Shown piece by piece: positions 43,916 through 53,500 of a stretch of DNA of 64,000 nt. Source of the stretch: Bacteroidota bacterium (lineage in GTDB: Bacteria > Bacteroidota > Bacteroidia > Flavobacteriales > Weeksellaceae); the NCBI GenBank assembly GCA_023423715.1, contig JAFAFC010000012.1, forward strand, positions 1 to 64,000. Reading direction: 5' to 3'. Positions within the stretch are counted from its first letter, which is position 1; each line of letters opens with the position of its first letter. Position numbers and translations under genes: made by a program. The notes below the pieces were generated by a model that had not been told where the DNA came from, ran no database searches, and saw nothing but the letters and a program-made list of their open reading frames with translations.

Positions 43916-44419
43916 TTAATAAATGACATGGGAAAAGAAGACGATGAGGTAACTGAAAACACAAATTAAAGTTCTATAATTAAATGGTTTCAGCATATTT
44001 TGATCTTTTGTTTTACTCTTTACAAACGATTTGGCTAAAATCCAAAAGACTAAAGAAAGTACGATGTCCCAAACGTCAAATCGGCCATTGGTGAAATGAA
44101 AGAGTTGAGAAAATTCGAAAGCAAAAATCAATATAAGTGGTAGATATACCATGTTGAATTGGAGTTTTCCAAATTTTAGATATAATGATTTTGAGGTAAG
44201 TGTTATACAGAATATCCACAATGCTTCTGGTAAAGAATACACGATTACATCGGGTAGTGGAAGACGCTTCTGCACAGTGTGTTGAGCTTCAATAAAAGTT
44301 TCAATCGAGTTGATTGCAATAAAAATTTGATTAATTATAGTTTGTTCCGTACGATAAAAAAGATAGATGAATAGGCAGATTCCTAAGCTAAAAAATGCGA
44401 GCAAATAGTCTTTTTTCAT
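43916..44419 (-). CDS. VanZ-like membrane protein
   Basis: 167 residues, about four membrane helices. EFSQLFHFTNGRFDVWDIVLS resembles the VanZ consensus (E-x2-Q, R-x-F-D-x2-D), though weakly. The start overlaps the stop of the methyltransferase gene by 4 bp (ATGA), so the two are coupled. Function unknown; confidence in the family is moderate. Confidence 0.55.
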   Translation of the reverse strand: MKKDYLLAFFSLGICLFIYLFYRTEQTIINQIFIAINSIETFIEAQHTVQKRLPLPDVIVYSLPEALWIFCITLTSKSLYLKFGKLQFNMVYLPLILIFAFEFSQLFHFTNGRFDVWDIVLSLVFWILAKSFVKSKTKDQNMLKPFNYRTLICVFSYLIVFFSHVIY

Positions 44420-45003
44420 GATTTTCTATAGACGATTAATTTAAAATAGGAAAATACAAAATTGATTTCTTTTTCGAGTTCAAATTCATTCAATTTGCTG
44501 AATTGAGAAAGATGAAAACTGGATTTGAAATACAAGAATTTTGAAAAATAATTGAATGTAAAATCAACATATTTTAAGGCATTATTTGGTGTGAAATGAT
44601 TTAGTATAAAGAGCTTTCCGTTTGGTTTCAAAACTCGGGAACATTCTTCCAAAACTTTATCAGGATCATCAACCACGGCCAAAACATGGGAAAGAACAAC
44701 ATAATCAAATTGAGCATTTTTAAAATCTAAACACTCACCAGTCATCAAAAGTAATTTGGTTCCTGGTTTTTTTCTTTTTTCGGCTATATTCAACATTCCT
44801 TTTGAGGTGTCGATTCCCGTAATTTGATGATTTTTATATTTTGCAAGATGGCTTCCGTTTCCAATTCCGATTTCCAGAAGGTTTCCTTTGGGTAGCAAAT
44901 TTATTTCATGGAAAAGCCTTTCTTTTTGCGGTTGCAAAAACCAATCAACCATTGGATAAAAAAAGGAAAAACGATTATAAAATTGTTCTGAATTTTGGCT
45001 CAC
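44416..45003 (-). CDS. Class I SAM-dependent methyltransferase
   Basis: 195 residues with a GTG start at 45003. Rossmann fold with motif I LLEIGIGNGSHL, followed by TGIDTSKGM and VLSHVLAVVDDPDKVLEEC, ILNHFTPNN. It resembles UbiE/phospholipid methyltransferase-like enzymes. Substrate unknown; the coupled VanZ-like membrane gene hints at a lipid-related role, but only by association. Confidence 0.82.
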   Translation of the reverse strand: MSQNSEQFYNRFSFFYPMVDWFLQPQKERLFHEINLLPKGNLLEIGIGNGSHLAKYKNHQITGIDTSKGMLNIAEKRKKPGTKLLLMTGECLDFKNAQFDYVVLSHVLAVVDDPDKVLEECSRVLKPNGKLFILNHFTPNNALKYVDFTFNYFSKFLYFKSSFHLSQFSKLNEFELEKEINFVFSYFKLIVYRKS

Positions 45004-45028
45004 CTTCGTTTCGGTTTTTATTCGAATT

Positions 45029-45508
45029 TTACGATCGCATCTGAATTCGTTCCTTGATTTGGTGTCTTGTAACGAAAAACACGATGAAATAAAGAAACAA
45101 ACTTAAGAAAAGAATCAAAACGGAATAATCGATTTTATCATCGTCCAAAAGTTTTGCAATTTTTTTTGAATTGGCAAAGGAAAGTCCAATAAATAGGAGG
45201 GCGACAAGATAAATAACTAAGCCTGCCCAATCATTGGTACTATAAATAAACATTGAAATACAAAAAAGAATGAGTCCTAAAATGGAATTCACATTGTATT
45301 TTTTGTACTCTTGGATTGCTTCTTCGTACTTGATATTGGTTAGTTTACCAGAAATTTTAAGCGACTCTTTCTTTACGCCTCGTTCTTCTAGAATGAGAAG
45401 AGCAGCGTCTTTTAGGGTTTCTGGATAATTGTATTTTTTATAGTTTTTGGCAACATCAATTAATGACGTTGTTTGCATGGTTTTTAGTTTTTCAATTCGG
45501 GAATCCAT
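45029..45508 (-). CDS. Hypothetical membrane protein
   Basis: 159 residues. The N-terminal 75 residues are cytoplasmic and charged; the rest has four membrane helices (SILGLILFCISMFIYS; LVIYLVALLFIGLSF; YSVLILFLSLFLYFIVFF). No family recognised. Confidence 0.55.
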   Translation of the reverse strand: MDSRIEKLKTMQTTSLIDVAKNYKKYNYPETLKDAALLILEERGVKKESLKISGKLTNIKYEEAIQEYKKYNVNSILGLILFCISMFIYSTNDWAGLVIYLVALLFIGLSFANSKKIAKLLDDDKIDYSVLILFLSLFLYFIVFFVTRHQIKERIQMRS

Positions 45509-45612
45509 TTTTACATTTGCCTTTTCTATTTGGTTTTCAGAGCTGCTTGGGTTTAATTAAAAACAAATCATTTTCTTGGTCTTAAATTAAGTTTCCGCTC
45601 AAGAAAAATTGA

Positions 45613-46050
45613 TTATCTACTTTTAGTAAGCATGAAAAAAATAGGTAAAAGAAAAATGAGTTCTTTAGGAAATTTGCCCGAGAAATTTTCCATTAAAAAT
45701 GGTGATAAAAACATTGAAAATATACAGCAAACGATTCCAATTTTCACGCATATTAATCCAAGTTGAGTGGCGTTTTTTGTTTCAAATACAATAGACCAAC
45801 TTGCGATATAATTTAAAATCATTATTGAAATTAAAGATAATCCAACGATTGAAAATGGTTCAGTGGTCACGATTCCATAACCAGATAATTTTAGATTAGG
45901 ACTTATCTTCATTACCATTAACGCACCGATTAGAAATGTGAAAAATAATGCGTATGCTAAAGAAAAGAGTTTTAGCAGAATGGGATATTTTTTCGTATTA
46001 AAAAGTATATTCCATTTATTCGATATCTTTCTGTTAAGTGTTTGTTCCAT
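45613..46050 (-). CDS. Hypothetical membrane protein
   Basis: 145 residues with four membrane helices and no recognised motif. Part of the same-strand row of envelope genes. Confidence 0.5.
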   Translation of the reverse strand: MEQTLNRKISNKWNILFNTKKYPILLKLFSLAYALFFTFLIGALMVMKISPNLKLSGYGIVTTEPFSIVGLSLISIMILNYIASWSIVFETKNATQLGLICVKIGIVCCIFSMFLSPFLMENFSGKFPKELIFLLPIFFMLTKSR

Positions 46051-46093
46051 AATTATGTTTTTATAATCTAAATATAACTAAAATATGATAAAA

Positions 46094-46480
46094 TTAGTTT
46101 ACAAAAGTGGGTAATCCATCTTTACAAACGACTTTTGTAGGAGGTTGTACAACTGTACAGTCGCTTACAATGCCCCATTTTTTATTATAATCTTCGACAG
46201 CTTTTGAATATTCTTTTACTTTTTTTAGAAAATTGGCGGTGTCTATCGTTGTAGAGTAGGCGATATAACCAGAGGGGCCACCACAAGCTTTACTTCCAAT
46301 TTCCGTAAATGTCCAAGTTGAAGAATCGGTACAACTTACACTAAGTGATATTTTTTTTAATTCACTAAATAATTTATCAATTCGTTCTTCTTCCTGTCTT
46401 TGGACTTTTTCGTCGTCCGTAGAACATGAACCAAATAGTAGGGCAACTAATACAAAAGCAAAAGGTGTTATTTTTTTCAT
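46094..46480 (-). CDS. Hypothetical lipoprotein
   Basis: 128 residues from ATG 46480; the frame extends only to a TTG upstream. Lipoprotein signal with GSCSTDDEK, lipobox Cys near 20. Four further cysteines suggest disulfides. Function unknown. Confidence 0.6.
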   Translation of the reverse strand: MKKITPFAFVLVALLFGSCSTDDEKVQRQEEERIDKLFSELKKISLSVSCTDSSTWTFTEIGSKACGGPSGYIAYSTTIDTANFLKKVKEYSKAVEDYNKKWGIVSDCTVVQPPTKVVCKDGLPTFVN

Positions 46481-46512
46481 AAATAGCAATTTGTTACCTA
46501 TATACAGCCATT

Positions 46513-46818
46513 TTAGCGTACATTGGATGGACTAAATAAAGGATTTTGCATTGCCATGTTTCTTGCAAAAATCATTTCGTTTTCCCTTTTTTCTATCTCA
46601 TTAATTTGATTTGCAATCGCCAAATTATGTGCCTCTACTTTTGACGGAATGGTAAATAAGTCAATAATCGCCCAAATTCCAAAACCGCCTAAGGTTATCC
46701 AATAAAGAATTTGAAGACCCCATTTTCCTAAATAAGCGTAATGGCAACCAATGAAAAACCAGCATAAATAAGCCATTCCTGTTGATTTCATTTTGGACAT
46801 TAAATAATGTTTATTCAT
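46513..46818 (-). CDS. TM2-domain protein
   Basis: 101 residues. TM2 domain with the typical helix pair and Gly-rich hinge: AYLCWFFIGCHYAYLGKW, ITLGGFGIWAIIDLF. A short charged coiled-coil tail follows. Function of TM2 proteins in bacteria is unclear. A perfect 12-bp inverted repeat lies 64 bp upstream. Confidence 0.82.
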   Translation of the reverse strand: MNKHYLMSKMKSTGMAYLCWFFIGCHYAYLGKWGLQILYWITLGGFGIWAIIDLFTIPSKVEAHNLAIANQINEIEKRENEMIFARNMAMQNPLFSPSNVR

Positions 46819-46881
46819 CTTTTTATGTTTTTATTTGGTTTAAAATCACTAATTCTATTATTCCCTTCAATAAGGTTCCTT

Positions 46882-46916
46882 TAGTTTAGTTGATAATTAC
46901 TTATTCAACTAAACTA
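46882..46916. repeat. Perfect 12-bp inverted repeat upstream of the TM2 gene
   Basis: TAGTTTAGTTGA (46882-46893) and TCAACTAAACTA (46905-46916), 11-nt spacer. No T run follows in either direction, so it is more like a binding site or a cruciform than a terminator. Confidence 0.55.
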
Positions 46917-46979
46917 TTGACGCTTATCTGATTAAGCCAAGTTACAAAAATTTTAAAGTGAAGAATGTTTTTTAAACAT

Positions 46980-47246
46980 TTATTTTGCTGTAAACTTCTG
47001 AAAGTTCAATGTTTTATCAGTACAATTTGTAGAATTGCAGTTTAGGATAATTTCTGAATCGTTTATTATTCCTGAGAATTTTAATTTTTCTTTTGATGTT
47101 GGAGTTGTAATGAAATTCTCTCTGTTTTTTGTGCTTTTCTGAATACCAAATTGCGATGTTTTATATAGTTTTCTTTCGCCAATGTCGAAACTAATTTTGG
47201 TGTTATTATAATCGCAAAAACGAAAAGTCCAAACTTTTAAAACCAA
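46980..47246 (-). pseudogene. 3' remnant of a host gene cut at the prophage boundary
   Basis: An 88-codon frame with no ATG; it can begin only at a TTG and runs back to a stop near 47300 through the phage-side hairpin. The sequence (KLYKTSQFGIQKSTKNREN, ending LNFQKFTAK) has normal codon use. It is best read as the end of a gene whose front part was separated by the adjacent insertion. No family recognised. Confidence 0.5.
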
Positions 47247-47263
47247 ACGTCCAAAAAATGAAA

Positions 47264-47295
47264 AAATAAGCCCATTATGATAGGGCTTATTTCAT
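47264..47295 (-). terminator. Terminator at the end of the phage tail operon
   Basis: Stem AAATAAGCCC / GGGCTTATTT with a 9-nt loop, followed on the minus strand by further T. It is about 95 bp after the Dam gene stop and at the probable phage edge. Confidence 0.85.
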
Positions 47296-47385
47296 TACTG
47301 ATTAATTAATGTTTAAACTCAATTTAATCGTTGTTTCTGTATATCATAATGTCATTGTATGATGCATTGTAAGTGAGTTGATTTC

Positions 47386-48144
47386 CTATCGTTTTGGTAG
47401 TAGAACCTTCAAAGGGATTTCTTGCGTACGCATTTGTCTCCATCCAATCACAAAGCTCAATGATTTGGCTTTTGTTTGAAGTAAAGTAGAAGTATCTTCA
47501 ATAACTTTCAGTACATTCAAATAGTCAGACAAACGCCAATAGGACTCTTTGCTGTAAGTTGATGTATCTGTTGATAGGTAAGGAGGATCAACCAAAAAAA
47601 CGACGTTCCTTTCATTCTTGAACTTTGCGAACAAATCTCTGTAATCTGACTTTACTATTTCCACGCCTTCCAAATAACCATCAGCATTGTAATCAGTCAT
47701 TTTTACTTTATTGTAAAACTTTTCCTTTTTCAATTGATCAAACGATGTTGCATAATTCATCGAAAACAAAATACTAGATGAAATTGTCACCCAATCGACA
47801 AATCCTTTTTCCTTCGATATACGGCTTATAATTTGGTCAGAGTGTTCTTGGTTCAATCTTTCTTTTCGGTGCGGGTTTTGGGCACAGATTGTCCTAATGT
47901 CGCCTAGTAGGGCATTCGTTTTATCAATATTATCCAAACGCTCACTATAATTGTCAAAATCATTGTAAAGAACCCGAGCTTCGGGAAACATTTGTTTTAC
48001 GGTATGACTCAATAGTCCGGAACCTCCAAACAAATCGATATACGTTGCAGTTGGTGAGAAGTCGTGTAACGCTTCTTTAAAGTAATTTAAAAATTTTCTC
48101 TTTTGCCCTTGAAATGGTAAGGGAGCTTGTGTGTACTGTTTCAT
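47386..48144 (-). CDS. Phage DNA adenine methyltransferase (Dam/D12 class)
   Basis: 252 residues. Motif I-like IDLFGGSG (residues 36-43) and catalytic DPPY (in FLVDPPYLS), plus PLPFQGQKRKFLNYF at the SAM-side N-terminus, place it in the D12/Dam N6-adenine class. No partner restriction gene is present, so it is an orphan. Protection against host restriction or control of phage timing is the usual inference. It lies at the end of the structural operon, downstream of the tail fibre. Confidence 0.88.
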   Translation of the reverse strand: MKQYTQAPLPFQGQKRKFLNYFKEALHDFSPTATYIDLFGGSGLLSHTVKQMFPEARVLYNDFDNYSERLDNIDKTNALLGDIRTICAQNPHRKERLNQEHSDQIISRISKEKGFVDWVTISSSILFSMNYATSFDQLKKEKFYNKVKMTDYNADGYLEGVEIVKSDYRDLFAKFKNERNVVFLVDPPYLSTDTSTYSKESYWRLSDYLNVLKVIEDTSTLLQTKAKSLSFVIGWRQMRTQEIPLKVLLPKR

Positions 48145-48185
48145 AATTATTTGCTTTTAAAAATTGTTTATTAGTATCTTTGTTG

Positions 48186-48270
48186 CTCTGATCACTTACG
48201 ATAAAATCCGCAAGCTCCAGAAGACATTTGTCCTCCGTAGCCTGCGGGTTCGTTTTAAAAGTGGTCAGAG
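48186..48270. repeat. Long imperfect palindrome between tail fibre and Dam genes
   Basis: Outer arms CTCTGATCACTT (48186-48197) and AAGTGGTCAGAG (48259-48270) form 12 pairs with one G-T. Inside, TAAAA (48202-48206) pairs with TTTTA (48253-48257) and TCCGCA (48207-48212) with TGCGGG (48243-48248). On the minus strand the loop holds a GGAGG followed by a 12-codon frame starting ATG at 48227. Either a structured mRNA leader for Dam or a DNA-level site. Confidence 0.5.
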
Positions 48271-48290
48271 ATTTTTAAAAGCGGAGGATT

Positions 48291-50510
48291 TTAATTAAAA
48301 ACCTTATAATTTGCTCGATTGATGTGCGTAATTGGCAACTCTTTTCCTTCGAAAACCAACTTAATATTGTAAGGCACATCAGTAGGAGCTGTCGAATCTT
48401 GTGGTTCTACATAGAATCCAATACCTCCATTGGCAGAACTTACTTGTGTACAATTAACCAATCGAACAACATCAGCTTGTCCGCTTCCTAATTCAGTTAG
48501 ATTTATTAAGTAGTTATCAGATTTGCAATTGATAAATTCAGCAGATGCAGGTGCGTTTTGATCGTTCCAATTATGCCACCCTATGGCTTGTGTAGTCGGT
48601 TTATTTTTGAAATAGCAATCTTTATAAGATTGTTTTTGTCCTGCCCAACCGCCGATGCCAATTAAACGAACAATGTTTCCGTTATCAATTAGAATCAAGT
48701 TATTTCCACCCCCGTTGTATTCGCCCGGCGCATCGGAGTGAATAGCATATTTGCAGTCATTTACTTTTAGCGTTAAATTCCTAATCTGTGATGATTTAAC
48801 ATGCCAAAAAATATGCTTATATTTTTGATCTATTGTATTAATTGCAGCCCCACCCGTACCAATAGATAAATCAGTAGGTGCAATTTTATTACTTGTTCCG
48901 TCGAGAACGATAATACATTCTTCTGCACTTTCTCCTTCGATGTCAATAAAATCTCCCGTTCGAATGTCCATTTCGAAGTAAGTGCCTTTTGGCACAACAA
49001 TGACATAACGATTATAATAATTAGCAGATGCTTTCAATGAATGAACTAAATTTCGAATTGCATAATCGTTGTTGTTTGGAGCTCTAACTCTAGTCGTTTT
49101 GATAGGCTTGAAAATAGAATTATAATTGCTATCATGGAAAGCTTTTGCACCTAATAATGAATCTTGATAATAGGTAACAACTTGCGAGAATGTATCATCA
49201 GCAAATTTGGAAATTGTTAATAATACTTTGCGACCTCTAGCGGTATCTTCAAGTAGAATTTGATTTCCTTTAACTAAATCAATGTTATTAATCCTCGTTT
49301 CAAATTCATATCCACCCGATGGCAACGAACGCAAAAGCAAATAAATTCCAGCTTCGCCACCTGCTTTGTACTTAATTTGCGAAATGAAATATTTCTTTGA
49401 AAAATCAAATCCTTCAACAAGTTTTATCGATTGAATAGTTCTTTTTAAAAAAGTTGCAACTGCTAAATCTGTTGATTTTTCTGCAATAGAAAAATCCCCC
49501 GCATCATATACGTTTTTTAGCCATTTATTCGCCGAATAATCATAGCTTAATATCGCTTTTTCACCCCATAATTCAATGTTTCCGAAATTTGAATAAACTC
49601 CGTTTTCTTCTGCGAAATATGATTTTTCTTTTTGGATTGCAGTTGGTGAGCTAACAACATTTGCTGTTTTAATTTCCACCGAACGGCTCTCAATTTCGTC
49701 ACCAAATGCAGACAGATTTAACAAAGAATCTTGATAATAAGTGCCATCTAGGGAAAATCCAACTTGTGGTGCATCTTTAGAAAATTCTAATTTAATATAA
49801 CGATTTGCATCATTAGAATGGATATTCTTAATAACTAAAGGTTTCCCATCCGTTAATTCAATATTCGAAACTTCACCAACAAATTCGACAGCACCCGCTG
49901 GAAGTGATTTTAAATAAATTAAAACCCCCGTGTATCCGCTATTTTTATATTTGATTTGTGAGATGAAATATTTTTTCGTTTTATCGAAGTTTTGAAGCAA
50001 TTTAATCGACTTAATGAATTGCATAAATTTCTTATGCTCGGCGGTTAAACCTGCCTTATTGTATTCAGGAGAAATTCCGTTTAAAGATTCAATTTGACTT
50101 TTCTGCCAAGTTCCCGAAATATACTTGAATAATACTTTTTCATTATAAACTTCAATATTTCCGAAATTGGAATAAACGCCAGATACTGATGATAAATAAG
50201 AATTATTGATATTTGGTATTGTTGTTAAATCAGCAGTTAAGGTTTCTTTGGTTGCAATTAATATCTCAACCTTTTCCCAAATACTTCCATCAAAATATAA
50301 ATCGACTATTTTATCAGTTAAATCCACATTGAGATTCCCTGCATTTGGATAAACACCAGATTCTCCAGCTCTAAACGTTTTCTTTTGACCTGCTGTTACT
50401 TCGGGTATATCCGCTTTCATTAGAACGCCACCGTTTTGGGCATCATAATACTCCTTGATAATCGTATTATTTTCTAAAATTTCTAAGGTTACTTGTTTAG
50501 GTGTTGACAT
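48291..50510 (-). CDS. Phage tail fibre / receptor-binding protein
   Basis: 739 residues. The first 60 residues are a probable attachment domain. Residues 111-270 and 304-460 are a duplicated module: both begin GVYSNFGNIE, continue KKYFISQIKYK and end TYYQDSLL. A third GVYPNAGNL copy of the opening motif is at 52-60. The last 260 residues (from about 480) show beta-helix features of pectate-lyase-like phage spikes (VVPKGTYFEMDIRTGDFIDIEG; IRNLTLKVNDCKYAIHSD). Host recognition or surface glycan binding is inferred. Confidence 0.78.
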   Translation of the reverse strand: MSTPKQVTLEILENNTIIKEYYDAQNGGVLMKADIPEVTAGQKKTFRAGESGVYPNAGNLNVDLTDKIVDLYFDGSIWEKVEILIATKETLTADLTTIPNINNSYLSSVSGVYSNFGNIEVYNEKVLFKYISGTWQKSQIESLNGISPEYNKAGLTAEHKKFMQFIKSIKLLQNFDKTKKYFISQIKYKNSGYTGVLIYLKSLPAGAVEFVGEVSNIELTDGKPLVIKNIHSNDANRYIKLEFSKDAPQVGFSLDGTYYQDSLLNLSAFGDEIESRSVEIKTANVVSSPTAIQKEKSYFAEENGVYSNFGNIELWGEKAILSYDYSANKWLKNVYDAGDFSIAEKSTDLAVATFLKRTIQSIKLVEGFDFSKKYFISQIKYKAGGEAGIYLLLRSLPSGGYEFETRINNIDLVKGNQILLEDTARGRKVLLTISKFADDTFSQVVTYYQDSLLGAKAFHDSNYNSIFKPIKTTRVRAPNNNDYAIRNLVHSLKASANYYNRYVIVVPKGTYFEMDIRTGDFIDIEGESAEECIIVLDGTSNKIAPTDLSIGTGGAAINTIDQKYKHIFWHVKSSQIRNLTLKVNDCKYAIHSDAPGEYNGGGNNLILIDNGNIVRLIGIGGWAGQKQSYKDCYFKNKPTTQAIGWHNWNDQNAPASAEFINCKSDNYLINLTELGSGQADVVRLVNCTQVSSANGGIGFYVEPQDSTAPTDVPYNIKLVFEGKELPITHINRANYKVFN

Positions 50511-50524
50511 AGTTATTTTTTTAT

Positions 50525-53500
50525 TTAAAATTGATTAAAAACGTAGCCTTGCGTTTCTACATTTGTGGTTCCTGTTTGTACTATTTTTCCGTCTTGAGTT
50601 CTTATTAACTCGACTATTACTTGCGTTTCATTGATGGCGTCAGACATCATCCAACCTAATTGTTCATAAGCGTACCAACCATCAGCAAGGTTATCATAAT
50701 AGGATTTGGAGTTTTTATAGCCTTCATATTGCTTATTGGATTCCGAATAAACATTTCGTCCGGCGTTGTAATCGTAAGCATCTTGATTACCTCTAAATTC
50801 GAACTGCTGAGGATTGCTCGTTTTTTGCCACATATTTTGGCGAATTGTAGTATGAAAATCAGTTAAGTCCGATGTAGAAGCATTAGAGTTAAGATTTCGA
50901 AGTCTTCTCAACGAGTACGATTCTGCAATTTCAGAAACATAATAGATGCCGCCTTGGCCAATTTGATAAACCAAGGTTCCGTTATTGTACCATTGCTCAA
51001 TAATCTTTCCATCAACAATAGCCGTTCTTTTAGCAAGAGTTCCGTTTGGATTATAAAGCTCATCATAATAATTTCCGCCAATAATTCCTTTTCTACGGAT
51101 CAATACACCATTTAGCCATTCTTCCTCAATACCATTATCTTTTTTGAGCCAAGGCGCTTTCTTTCGGTTTTCAAAGGTTGCACCCGCCCAAAATCGAACT
51201 GAGTTTCCTGCATCATGATTTAAACCCGAAATCCCCGCATTGGTTGTGGAGTCTTGACCAACGAGAACCGTACCCGTTGCAAGCACATTTCCTGTAATAT
51301 CCGTTGATAGGAAATCGGTTTTATTTTCAATATCAATAATTCGTTCTTCTTGAGCTTCTTTGGCAAGTTGAACTAAATCCATTTGATTTAGTGTGTAATC
51401 AGATGCGACATTTCCTTGCTCTAGTTGCGGTTTCTTAATTGAAATTTCAATAGCATTGTTATCATCATTTTGAACCTTAACCACCAAGCGATCATAGTTG
51501 GATAACTGAATATTTTGCTTGATTTGAATTCGTTGAGGAATGTTGGCTATCAAATGAAAATCAACATAACCAAGAAGCTCATATTGATCAGTTGTTATGT
51601 TTTTTGCCACTAAATACAAACTCGCATCTATGGAAGTATGATGTGCTATTTCAGCAGTGAAGATATAATCGAGATTTTGTGCTAAAATATCGGGTCGGTT
51701 CTCTTTATCAATTTTGAAAACTGATTCCGTTGAATCACTTTTTAAAATCAAATTATGAGCTCCCACTTTAATTTGTTGATAAGCAGGCGAGTCATCTGTA
51801 AACTCCACTTTAGCTTTAATGATGATACTGTCTTGAGTCAACTCAATAGAATTGTTTCCGGAAGGGTCGGCAATTCTACCAATAGAAAGCTCAGCAGGAT
51901 TCAATTGCGCAAAACCGTAATTGGTTTTAATAATTCGATAACCATTGTTGATAGATGAAATGTAGCCCGCTTCAAAGTGAAAATAATCGGGATCTTGCTC
52001 AACTAAAATTTGATCGGTAGAAACCCATAGTGTGGCGTTGTTTCCAACTCGTTGGCATTTCACATAAACGTAGTGATATTCGTTGCTAATGGGCGTTATC
52101 GTATTGGCAGTAATATTCCACGATCTTGGTTCATCAGCAATGGTTAAGTGAATGATTTGTCCTGCAGTATTTCGTAGGCTTGTATAGTTGTTCTCAAGAT
52201 AAAATTTAACATCAGGAAGAGAAAACTGCTGCATTCGGCCACCCAATGAAATCAACTTGGTATCAATCGAAGCGGCTTTAAAATTTTGCATATTGAAATA
52301 ACCTTCACCATCAAATGTTTTATCTGCCGTTTCTCGTGCAAAATAATAAGCAGCTCTTGCAATAGCCGTATTGCTTTTTTGCTCTTTAATAATCTGTTGC
52401 TGCTTCTTTTCTTGTTCGTAGTATTTGGTTACAACAGGTGACAAAAAGGCAACTTCTGAAAAGTCCAATTGAATATTGTAAAACTCTTGCAAGTCTTCAC
52501 TCATCCCGGTAACTCGCAAATCATCATCTAGATTAAACTGTATTGACTTGATTCGAATTGTAGAACCCAAAACAGGCTGTATTTGCAATTCTCTAAATAC
52601 AAGCTGATCCGCTTCACCTAAAAAAGAAAACCGCTCAACGGAATTGGTATCCAGATAGTCTTGACCTTTTGTTTTTAGTTCGGTTTCTGCATTGGTGACA
52701 TACGTTGCAGGCATTTGGATATCCTCCAAAATATAGGTATCTCCAACCGCAGGACGAACGGACGAGCTTGGTACATCCCAAGCCGTTTCGTCTTTGTTAG
52801 GTAATAAAGTAAAAGTTTTTGTTTGGCTGTTGTAACCAAACTCTTTGATTTCAAAACGATATCCTGCTAATTGTCCTGTTTGAAAGACCACTTTTGCCGA
52901 AAGTCCCTTAATTAAAACCGTTGTATTTCCGTGAGAATCCGTTGCATTCAAATCGAAATCAATGTCAGCATCCGTGAAAACAAAATGATTATTGGCATCA
53001 ATAGCGGTTACCGTTCCAATGCGGTGCGGGTAAACTTCTTCAAACGTTTCGGTATGTTCAATTGTTCCGTATTTGTCGGTGTTTTTCTCCAAATAGGGAA
53101 CGTCCATACGAAGGTTTTTCTGTCCGTTTCGATAATTTTGTGGAAGGTTTTTTTCAGAACCTTTTACTCGCAATCGAGTAACAACAGCCGAATCTCCCAA
53201 AGGTTGCTGAGTTAATGATTTTAAACCTTTCCCTTGTCCATACTGTAAAGTTGTTCCGGACGTTGGTTTTCTTTCGGTAAAATGAATGCTTTTATCGGCA
53301 TCAATCCAATATTCCAATTTAAACTCTTCAGCAATTTTTGCCAAAGCAGAAAGACAATTCAAATCATCAAATTGAACGTTTTTAGTTTCCGTTGCATCGA
53401 TGGTTCCAACCGTCCAACCGCTTTGCAAACGATTGGCATTCGTGACTACATGTTCAACCATGACCTGGGCGGTAGCGACTAAAAAAGACGAAGGAACGGT

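Noticed and set aside
47386..50510. Possible diversity-generating retroelement at the tail fibre
   Set aside because: No reverse transcriptase and no template repeat of the fibre 3' end is in the window; the palindrome alone is not enough.
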